Part shown: positions 1 through 8,500 of the stretch, piece by piece | How the letters are laid out: each line of letters begins with the position of its first letter | Position numbering within the stretch: position 1 is the first letter of the stretch | DNA from: Paraflavitalea devenefica | GTDB taxonomy: Bacteria; Bacteroidota; Bacteroidia; Chitinophagales; Chitinophagaceae | Direction of reading: 5' to 3' | DNA: 64,000 nucleotides | NCBI RefSeq assembly: GCF_011759375.1 | Contig: NZ_JAARML010000005.1 | Coordinates: 310,001 to 374,000, forward strand | Translations under genes and position numbers: made by a program | Notes under the pieces: model-generated | What the model was told of the DNA's origin: nothing | Databases searched by the model: none | What the model saw: the letters and a program-made list of their open reading frames with translations, nothing else

Positions 1-3000
1 AAGAACATCACAGTAGATGAACATGGCAAGCAGGTCATAGAGTTCAAAGACAAGGAAGGACAGGTTATCTTGAAAAAAGTGCAACTTATCGCAAGTGCCG
101 ATAATGGTGCCGGCAGTGGGCATGCCGGATGGCTATGTACCTATTACGTGTATGATGACCTAAGTAACCTGCGCCTCGTGATCCAGCCTAAAGGAGTGGA
201 ACTGTTGCTGGCCAATAGCTGGAATACCAGCTTTGACAACAGCGTTATTCTTAATGAGCAATCTTTCCGCTACGAATACGATGCCCGCCGTCGCATGATC
301 TGTAAAAAAGTGCCCGGCGCCGCAGAAGTGTGGATGGTTTATGATCAGTGGGACCGGCTGGTGCTCACCCAGGATGGTAATTTGCGTGTAATGAACCAAT
401 GGCTCTTCACCAAATACGATGCCCTCAACAGGCCAGTATACAGTGGTAAATACACTAATGCTACCTATATCAGCCAGAGCACTATGCAGGCTTATCTGAA
501 CAGTCAGAATATGGGGCGTTATGAGACCTATAACCCTGGCAGCCCGCTACCCATGTATAGCCTTGCGCAAAGCTTTCCGGCGGTCACCTACAGCAATATT
601 TTGTCCATTACCTATTACGATGACTATGCCTGGGTTTATGGAGTGCCACCGGCTTTCAGAACTTTTGACAACAGACTCAGCAACTATTTTGTCAGTCCTT
701 CCAATAGTTATCCTTATCCACAGGTAGTGACGCCCACAGTTGACAATACCCGCGGACTGGTCACCGGCACTGTATCAAAAGCCCTGGACGGTTCTACCGC
801 TTTTGCTACTACCATATTCTATGATGAAAAAGGACGGGTCATCCAAACCAAGGCAGAGAATTATACCTGGGGTTGTGACGTCACTACCACGCAGTATAAC
901 TTCAGCGGCCAGCCTCTTACCATCGTCACCAGGCACGAGAAAGTACAGGGTACCAATCCGCAAACCCATATCGTTGTCACCAAAATGGACTATGACGACC
1001 TTGGCCGGTTGCTCACCACCAAAAAATCGGTGAGCAGCACCATTGGCAGTCAAATCATCAGCAAGCCCGAACAGGTCATTGCTACTAATGAATACGATGC
1101 GTTAGGACAACTGAGAAAGAAGAAACTGGCGCCCAGTACAGGACCCGGCGGGGGACCTCTGGACAGCCTCACCTACGACTATAATATCCGGGGCTGGATG
1201 CTGGGCGCCAATCGTACTTATGCCAAAGACACCAACAGCGCCACCAACTATTTTGGCTTTGATCTCGCTTATGATAAACGTGCGCTCAATGTTAATGGCC
1301 TTTCGGCCAACTATGCCGATTCCCTCTTCAATGGCAACATCGCCGGCATGCTCTGGAAGAGTAGTGGCGACAGCCGGGTAAGGCGATATGACTTTTCCTA
1401 TGATGCGGTGAACCGGCTGACCAGTGCTGCCTTCAAACAGTTTGCGGGCAGCAGCTTTAACCTTAATGCAGGTGTTGACTTTAGTGTGAGCAACCTCAGC
1501 TATGATGCCAATGGCAATATCCTGCGCATGGACCAGAAAGGCTGGAAGCCGGGTGGCAGTGCCTCTATTGACAACCTGGTTTATACCTATTACAACAATG
1601 GCAACAGCAACCGCCTGCGAAATGTGCGGGACCTTGCCAATGACCCGCAAACCAAACTGGGGGATTTCCGCAGCTCTTCTACCTATATGACGGCATTGGG
1701 AGGTATTAAAACAGACTCTGCAGTTGATTACACCTATGACCCCAACGGTAACCTGAAAAAGGACCTGAATAAAGACATTGGCACCGCCGCTGCAGAAGAC
1801 ATTGTTTACAATCACCTAAACTTACCGCAAACCATCACCGTGCGCACCGCAGGCGGGGCAGTGAAAGGCACTATTAGTTATACTTACGATGCCAATGGTG
1901 TCAAACACCGCAAGCGGATACAGGAAACGGGCAGGCCGGATAAGGTGACCTTATACATGGCAGGTTTTGTCTATGAAAATGATACCCTGCAGTTCCTGGG
2001 CCATGAGGAAGGCAGATTGCGTTATGTAAAGCGACGTTTCCTGCATGGTGACAGTGCTTACCGCTTCCAGTATGACTACTTCCTCAAAGACCACCTGGGC
2101 AATGTGCGTATTGTGCTCACCGAGCAGACCGATACGGCGCAGTACCTCGCTTCCCTGGAAACTGCTTACCGTACCAAAGAAGAGCAACTGTTTTATAACA
2201 TTCCGCAAGCAGCAGTACTTAAAACATCTGTGCCGGGTGGCTATCCCAATGATCCTGATCCGGTCACCAATCCCAATAGCTGGGTGGCCCGCACCAATGG
2301 CAGTAACAACAAAATAGGTCCGGCCATTGTGCTGAAGGTCATGAGTGGTGATAAAGTAGACATAGGGGTGAAAAGTTTCTACCGGGGCAGCGGCGCCGGC
2401 AGCAGCACCAATGATCCCATAGCCGACATCCTCACCTCCCTTGCCACCGGCATCGTAGGAGTGACAGGTGAAAGCAAGGGGACCTTTTCATCGTTAAGCA
2501 ATGCAAGTAACAGCCCGCTGCTGGGAGCTTTAAACAGCTTCCGCAATACGGAGAACAGTACCCCTTCGGATAAACCCAAAGCTTACCTGAACTGGATACT
2601 GCTGGATGAGCAGTTGCAATATGTACCTGCCAGCAGTGGTGCTGACCCAATACAGGATACCGGTTTCATCCGCGTATTGACCAGCGGCGGACCGCTCAGC
2701 ATTACAAAGAATGGCTTTTTGTATATTTATGTAAGCAATGAAACCCAGAACCGGGATGTGTTCTTTGATAACCTGAGCGTTCGTCATTATACTGGGGCCT
2801 TCCTGGAAGAAACGCACTATTATCCGTTTGGACTCACCATGGCGGGGATCTCTTCAAAAGCTGTTGGCAAGCTGGATAATAAATATGAATACAATGGCAA
2901 GGAAAAGCAGGAGAAAGAGTTTAGTGATGGGGGTGGGTTGGAGTGGTATGATTATGGGGCGCGGATGTATGATGCGCAAGTAGGACGTTTTTTTGTACAG

Positions 3001-3744
3001 GATAGGTTTAGTGTGAAATATAAAAATTTAACTTCTTATCAATATGGTGGGAATAACCCTATTGTAAATATCGATATAAATGGAGACAGTATCATTGTTG
3101 GGCAGATAGCTTTAATTGATCCAAAAAGAAATGTTGACATTAGAGTTAATACTATACATTTTGAAGGAAAACTTATCAATGAGTCAAGTACGACATATAC
3201 ACCAGAACAAATGCAGGGGTTTGCAGACAGAATAAATACACAAATTGCTTCCAGCTTTACAATTTTTGATGGTGATGGCGGTGCAATTACTACTTCTAAT
3301 GTTGCAGTAGAATCGAATGCAAACCCTTTGACAGAGAGTGATCATGCTATTAGAATAGTTGATACCGATAAAATGCCAGATGGTGTAGGAGGTTTTTTCC
3401 CCGCTGGTACGGTAGTAGGAGGTGCAGTATCAGGACAAAATATGATCTATATTTCTTCTAGGGTAACTAATAATGGTCCAATGGCGACCACCGGGAAAGC
3501 TGCAGTGATAGGGCTGGCCATAAATGGTCTAAATAGCCTTGAAAGGACAGCCGCGCATGAGTTTGGTCATTCTGGTAGATTAGACACAAATCCTGGCTTT
3601 CACCCTGCTCCAGGCACTTTAAATGGCAATTTAATGCATATGGCAGATTCTCCGAATGCAGGCTTGATAATAACAGGTTCACAAATAAGTGCTATAATAA
3701 AATACTATGAAACTGGTCAACTTAATAGGCGCAAACAAAAGTAA
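1..3744 (+). CDS. Rhs/YD-repeat polymorphic toxin with metalloprotease-like C-terminus (5' truncated by window)
   Basis: The reading frame is open from base 1 and the first possible start (TTG at 70) lies in conserved sequence, so the true start is upstream of the window. The protein is rich in YD/Rhs repeats (YDDLGRL, YDYNIRG, YDPNGNL, YDANGVK). The motif DHLGNVR is at about 2090, and the Rhs core end (YNGKEKQ ... YDYGARMYDAQVGRF) is at about 2885-3000. After the core the sequence turns A/T-rich and unrelated. This tail of about 230 residues carries HEFGHSGRLD (about 3555-3585) and then NLMHMAD (about 3630-3650), the arrangement of a metzincin-like zinc protease (HExxH plus Met-turn). Rhs shells of this type present a variable toxin at the C-terminus; the protease role is inferred. 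A likely immunity gene overlaps its end. A paralogous Rhs gene lies at 34524-43583. Confidence 0.85.
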   Translation, partial: KNITVDEHGKQVIEFKDKEGQVILKKVQLIASADNGAGSGHAGWLCTYYVYDDLSNLRLVIQPKGVELLLANSWNTSFDNSVILNEQSFRYEYDARRRMICKKVPGAAEVWMVYDQWDRLVLTQDGNLRVMNQWLFTKYDALNRPVYSGKYTNATYISQSTMQAYLNSQNMGRYETYNPGSPLPMYSLAQSFPAVTYSNILSITYYDDYAWVYGVPPAFRTFDNRLSNYFVSPSNSYPYPQVVTPTVDNTRGLVTGTVSKALDGSTAFATTIFYDEKGRVIQTKAENYTWGCDVTTTQYNFSGQPLTIVTRHEKVQGTNPQTHIVVTKMDYDDLGRLLTTKKSVSSTIGSQIISKPEQVIATNEYDALGQLRKKKLAPSTGPGGGPLDSLTYDYNIRGWMLGANRTYAKDTNSATNYFGFDLAYDKRALNVNGLSANYADSLFNGNIAGMLWKSSGDSRVRRYDFSYDAVNRLTSAAFKQFAGSSFNLNAGVDFSVSNLSYDANGNILRMDQKGWKPGGSASIDNLVYTYYNNGNSNRLRNVRDLANDPQTKLGDFRSSSTYMTALGGIKTDSAVDYTYDPNGNLKKDLNKDIGTAAAEDIVYNHLNLPQTITVRTAGGAVKGTISYTYDANGVKHRKRIQETGRPDKVTLYMAGFVYENDTLQFLGHEEGRLRYVKRRFLHGDSAYRFQYDYFLKDHLGNVRIVLTEQTDTAQYLASLETAYRTKEEQLFYNIPQAAVLKTSVPGGYPNDPDPVTNPNSWVARTNGSNNKIGPAIVLKVMSGDKVDIGVKSFYRGSGAGSSTNDPIADILTSLATGIVGVTGESKGTFSSLSNASNSPLLGALNSFRNTENSTPSDKPKAYLNWILLDEQLQYVPASSGADPIQDTGFIRVLTSGGPLSITKNGFLYIYVSNETQNRDVFFDNLSVRHYTGAFLEETHYYPFGLTMAGISSKAVGKLDNKYEYNGKEKQEKEFSDGGGLEWYDYGARMYDAQVGRFFVQDRFSVKYKNLTSYQYGGNNPIVNIDINGDSIIVGQIALIDPKRNVDIRVNTIHFEGKLINESSTTYTPEQMQGFADRINTQIASSFTIFDGDGGAITTSNVAVESNANPLTESDHAIRIVDTDKMPDGVGGFFPAGTVVGGAVSGQNMIYISSRVTNNGPMATTGKAAVIGLAINGLNSLERTAAHEFGHSGRLDTNPGFHPAPGTLNGNLMHMADSPNAGLIITGSQISAIIKYYETGQLNRRKQK

Positions 3745-4171
3745 AATTGGTTTGATTTGTATAGCTTTTTTGGGTTTATGTTGCTCTATAACTCAAAAGA
3801 AGCCTTATGCAGAAAATACATTTCTGATGGTGGATTTTCAAGATCACTTCAATAATGATATTGTCGGACTTAAATTTAATAATTGTATTGTTTTTTCTGG
3901 TGAACATATAACCACTAAATTTCCTGTTGGATTTGCGAATTTTCGTGTACGCTTTTTAAAGGAAAGAAAGAATAAATATAGAGTTCTGTATTCTGATAAG
4001 ATGATTGTGTGTAAGAGCAGAGAAAAAGTGCTAAAGTTGGTTGTTCAATTAAATGATAGTGAGCATGAGTTTTTCATCGACCTTGGTAAGGGGAAATACA
4101 TTGGTTTTAGCAAAAAAAACAAAAAAGAACTTTACTTTTTTCAAAAAAATAAACCTTTTGTATACGAGTAA
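3707..4171 (+). CDS. Small exported protein, candidate immunity protein for the upstream Rhs toxin
   Basis: A 154-residue product whose start overlaps the last 38 bases of the Rhs gene in another frame, implying translational coupling. The N-terminus has a hydrophobic segment (about residues 14-25, GLICIAFLGLCC) that could be a signal or lipoprotein signal; the cysteines at 25-26 fit a relaxed lipobox. The rest is charged, with many lysines and aromatic residues, and matches no family I recognise. It is A/T-rich like the toxin tip it follows. The immunity role is inferred only from its position directly behind a polymorphic toxin. A periplasmic or lipid-anchored location would suit neutralising a protease delivered to the envelope. 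Confidence 0.6.
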   Translation: MKLVNLIGANKSKIGLICIAFLGLCCSITQKKPYAENTFLMVDFQDHFNNDIVGLKFNNCIVFSGEHITTKFPVGFANFRVRFLKERKNKYRVLYSDKMIVCKSREKVLKLVVQLNDSEHEFFIDLGKGKYIGFSKKNKKELYFFQKNKPFVYE

Positions 4172-4300
4172 TTCTTATTCCCCGCTGAGTCTCTTGCTTT
4201 TTTGTAGCTGATAAGAATGCAGTACTATTGGCTTAAAATATATTTTTTTATTTCATATTAATAGTATAGTTTTATGCCTCCAACAGTAAATTTTTGTACT

Positions 4301-4903
4301 ATGGCAAAAGGTACCAAATACAGCTCCGGAAAGCAGGGTTCCAAACCACCGGCCCGGAAAAGTGCCAAAAGCGCTAAAGTAAAGAACTATACTGCCAAGC
4401 CACCGGCGCCTTCCGTAGTGAAGGAAGGGGTTATAGCCTACCTCAGTGAAAAGAGAACGGCCGCCATTAATTACCAGCCCATCAATATACCGGTGATACT
4501 TTCCGGCGCTGCCAATAAGCCCGAAAGCCAAATGACCCCCCTGGAAAAAATGGATATTGCCCGCATGGGCATCAGCAAAAAAGACCTTGAAAACCTGAAA
4601 GAAAAAACACGCCTCGATTATGACAAGCTGGCCATAGCCTTGGCCGTTACAAGAGCTACCCTAATTAATAAAAAGGGCGATGAAAAGTTCAATACTTCTC
4701 TCAGTGAGCGCATCATAGACCTGGCCAATCTTTATTCTTATGGCTATGAGGTCTTTGAAGATGAAAACCGCTTCAATCAATGGATGTTCCGCCCCAACAG
4801 TGCATTAGGTGGCCAGGCCCCTTATGATCTTATTGATAACCAGTTTGGCCGCGAAGAAGTACGGGATATCATCGGCCGCATAGCTTACGGCGTTTATTCT
4901 TAG
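4301..4903 (+). CDS. Xre/MbcA/ParS-type antitoxin of a RES toxin pair
   Basis: A 200-residue product. An in-frame ATG at 4274 would add nine residues, but the start at 4301 (MAKGTKYSSGK) looks more natural and is followed by a basic, disordered stretch (residues 1-45). The central region (about residues 75-135, MTPLEKMDIARMGISKKDL and LDYDKLAIALAVTRATL) is the helical DNA-binding half. The C-terminus (NQWMFRPNSALGGQAPYDLI ... REEVRDIIGRIAYGVYS) is the typical toxin-binding domain of the MbcA/ParS/Xre antitoxin family (DUF2384). The toxin gene follows after 4 bases. Antitoxins of this family bind and block the RES toxin and usually repress their own promoter; the latter is inferred here. Confidence 0.9.
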   Translation: MAKGTKYSSGKQGSKPPARKSAKSAKVKNYTAKPPAPSVVKEGVIAYLSEKRTAAINYQPINIPVILSGAANKPESQMTPLEKMDIARMGISKKDLENLKEKTRLDYDKLAIALAVTRATLINKKGDEKFNTSLSERIIDLANLYSYGYEVFEDENRFNQWMFRPNSALGGQAPYDLIDNQFGREEVRDIIGRIAYGVYS

Positions 4904-4907
4904 TTCT

Positions 4908-5366
4908 ATGATCGTTTACAGGGTCGGTAAAACCAGATATGCGCAGGACCTTACAGGAGAAGGCGCCCGCCTGCACGGCGGACGCTGGAACCACAAACTC
5001 ACTGCCTGTATTTACACGGCAGAAAGTCGCTCCCTGGCCACCCTTGAATACACAGTGAATACCAACATTGAAGACATTCCCCGCTCGCTTAGCATCACCA
5101 CGTATGAAATACCCGATGATGGTATCCTGTATGTAAGAATATCTGAGCTGCCAGGCAACTGGAAAGAGGCGCCTGCGCCCTCAGCCACGAAAGACTTTGG
5201 GACACGCCTGTTAAAAGAAGCCGACTATCCTGTTATCAGGTTCCCTTCCACTATCATTCCCTATGAGTTTAATTATATATTAAACCCGCTTCATCCTAAC
5301 AGTGACGACTTTCAAATAGTAGACATCAGGGACTTTGTTTACGATGTACGGATCAAGCGCGTATAA
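4908..5366 (+). CDS. RES-domain toxin (NAD+-degrading type)
   Basis: A 152-residue product with the full RES domain: GGRWN (Arg26), IYTAES (Tyr36, Ser40), LATLEY (Glu47) and the late block FPSTIIPYEFNYILNPLHP (Ser114). RES toxins such as MbcT consume NAD+, by phosphorolysis or hydrolysis, and stop growth when the partner antitoxin is lost. Length and motif spacing are normal and no key residue is missing, so the module looks intact. It starts 4 bases after the antitoxin stop codon, as expected for a co-translated type II pair. Confidence 0.92.
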   Translation: MIVYRVGKTRYAQDLTGEGARLHGGRWNHKLTACIYTAESRSLATLEYTVNTNIEDIPRSLSITTYEIPDDGILYVRISELPGNWKEAPAPSATKDFGTRLLKEADYPVIRFPSTIIPYEFNYILNPLHPNSDDFQIVDIRDFVYDVRIKRV

Positions 5367-5412
5367 CAAGGGAGCGCTATCAGCCGAAGCAGCCCCAATA
5401 TCAACCTAATAT

Positions 5413-5420
5413 TAACTTTG
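5413..5420 (+). promoter_or_regulatory. Candidate Bacteroidota -7 box upstream of the choice-of-anchor gene
   Basis: TAACTTTG matches the Bacteroidota -7 consensus TAnnTTTG exactly. I see no clear -33 TTTG at the right distance, and the start codon at 5575 is about 150 bases away, so a long leader would be needed. Tentative. Confidence 0.25.
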
Positions 5421-5574
5421 TTTTAATTGTTCTGCCCCACACACGGGCTCTTCCCAAACTACTCTATGTTTGCCCCCGTATTGAATTTTTGTGTGATCCT
5501 TGCCCACCTCTGCCCCCACAAACAGGACCTTTTTTTCAAACACAAACACATTACGGAAACAAACCTGGAAAAGT

Positions 5575-8500
5575 ATGAGAAAAACGTTACTCGTTATTAC
5601 CTGCTTTCTGTTGGGTGCAACCGGCAGTATACATGCCCAGACACTCATTCACTATTGGAATTTCAACGCCTTTGATACAGAAGCCAATCACCTGGCGCCT
5701 TCCTATACAGCAGGCGGGGCCGGCCTGGCCTATATAGCCGGCGGTTCCAGCATCAATGATTACGGCAACGGCACAGGGCAGAACTTCAATGTGCAAAACC
5801 TGAATGCCCGCAATGGTGATCCCTCCGGCAATCACCTGCGTATCAACAATCCCATTGGCGCAGCACTGATCTTCTCATTACCTACTACCGGCTTCCAGGA
5901 CGTAGTACTGAAATACGCCACCCGCCGCTCCGGCTCAGGAGCAGGCACCCAGGAAATTGCGTATACCGTGGATGGTGTTAACTATACGCCGTTCACCACC
6001 ATTGCCCCCAACAATGGCGATCCTACGCTCCAGACCCTTGACTTCAGCGCAATCCCTGCAACAGATAACAATCCCAGCTTTAAAGTAAGGGTTGCCTTCT
6101 TATTGGGCAGCGGCGGCGATGTAGGCAATAACCGTTTTGACAATATAACCCTCGATGGTTCGCCCGCAGGGGCAGATGTATTGCCGCCGTCTGTAAGCTT
6201 TACCCCCGTAAACGGCGCCATTGACTTGCCGGTCAATACAGCACCTGTTATTACTTTTAATGAGGAGGTGCGCAATATTGACAACAGCGCCATTGACAAT
6301 AGCAGTGTTGATAGCCTGGTGATCTTTAAACTGAGCAATGCAGCAGGAGCTGATGTACCTTTTAATGCGGCGTTCTCCGGGAATGTCATTACCATCACGC
6401 CGGCAGCTCCATTGGCCAACAACCAGCAATACTATGTGGCGCTCAAAGCAGGCGTAGTGGAAGACCTCAGCAATAATGCCGTCACCACTGTGCAAACTGC
6501 TACTTTTACCACTATTGCTACCCAAACCATATTCAATCCCGGCGATCTGCTGTTCGTGGGTTACCAGATGAATGCCATACCCAATGAGGACCGTATCGCC
6601 TTCGTGACCTTGGTTGATATCCTGCCCGGCACCAAGATCAACTTTACAGATGGCAAGTACACCACCAATTTACCGGCCCAATGTGCGGGCGGCATTGTGT
6701 GGACAGCACCCGCCGGCGGCGTGACTGCCCGTACCGTGGTCACCATTAACAATGATGCAGGCGCCGCCAATATCGGTACCGTAACCGGCAGCACCTTCGG
6801 CCTCAGCGCCAATGGCGACCAGGTCATCGTATACACCGGTACACCGGCAGCGCCTCAATACATTACAGCCCTTAGCTCTAATGCCTGGCTGGCTGCCAAT
6901 ACCAGTTGCAGCGGCAGCTTCTCTACGATACCGGCGGCCCTCACAGATGGCGTAAATGCTATTAACTTGAGCACAGCAACCGGTAACACAGCCGGCAATA
7001 CAGTGAATGCTTACTATACAGGCACGCTCACAGGAACTGCTGCTACGGTAAAAGCCCTGATCAGCAATCCTGCCAACTGGACCGGCACCGCTTCCGGCAC
7101 GCCGGCGCAATCATGGCCCAACTGGAATGCGCCCGGCAATCCCGGCGGCAGCAATACAACAATTGGCTTTAGCAGTGCCGTACTGTCTGTTTCAGAAGCA
7201 ACGGGCACAGCTACTGTACAAATTAAGCTCACCAATCCGGCAACAGCCGCTGTAGACCTCGTAGTAAAAGGCGCACCTTTCAGTACAGCAGGCGCCGGCG
7301 ATTTCACCCTGGGCACACAAACATTGCATTTTACAGCCGATAGCAACGCCACGCAAACCATTACCATACCTATCCGGGACGACGCTGCCAATGAGCAGGA
7401 TGAATATTTCATCCTGAGCCTGGAAAACCCTGCTGGTCTTACGATCTCCGGCAACCAGTTCATGACGGTATACATCAGGGATAATGATCGCCAGGCCCCT
7501 GTTCCCAACAAGCAAATAGAACTGTCCTACATAGGCAGCTATGATCCTTCCGGCAGCAACAATGCCAGCGCCGAGATCGTAGCCTATGATTCAGCGTCCA
7601 AACGCCTCTTTGTGATCAGCGCCATCCAGAACCGCCTGGACATAGCCAATTTCTCCAATCCCGATTCCATTAAGCCCGTTACAGCCATAGACATGATACC
7701 TTATGGAGGCATTACCAGTGTGGCTGTGCGCAACGGTATAGTAGCCGCTGCAGTGCCCAATGCCAACCAGCAGTTAAATGGGTCTGTAGTTTTCTTCAAC
7801 ACAGATGGTGTTTTCCAAAAGCAGGTTACGGTAGGTGCTTTACCGGATATGATCACCTTTACACCGGATGGCAAAACCGTGATGACTGCCAATGAAGGAC
7901 AACCCAATGATTCCTATACAGTAGACCCTGAAGGTTCTATCAGCATCATTGATATTTCCGGTGGCATAGCATCGCTTACCCAAAACCAGGTGACCACCCT
8001 CGACTTTACCGCCTTCAATGCACAGGCGCCGGCGCTTATTGCAGCAGGTGTGCGCAAAGGTTTCCCTGGTAGCACCCTGTCTCAGGACCTGGAACCGGAA
8101 TACATCACCATCACACCCGACTCAAAGAAAGCCTGGGTCATTCTCCAGGAAGCCAATGCCTTTGCGGTGGTAGACCTGGTAACCAAAACAGTAACGGATA
8201 TATGGCCGCTGGGTAAAAAGGACCATAGCCTGCCTGGCAACGGCTTTGATGCTTCCGACAGGGGCACGGAGATCCACATTGCCAACTGGCCGGTGAAAGG
8301 TTTGTACATGCCTGATGGTATTGCCAACTATACCGTAAACGGTACTACCTATATCGTAGGCGCCAATGAGGGCGATGACCGCGAATACAGCGCCTTTAAT
8401 GAAAGGGTAAGGGTGAATGCTGCCACTTACAAGCTGGATGCTGTTGCTTTCCCCAATGCCAGGGAATTGAAGGATGACAATAACCTGGGCCGGTTAAGGG

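Noticed and set aside
1102..1815. Long minus-strand open frame inside the first Rhs gene
   Set aside because: It is a shadow of the repeated YD codons of the plus-strand gene and shows no protein-like pattern or start context.
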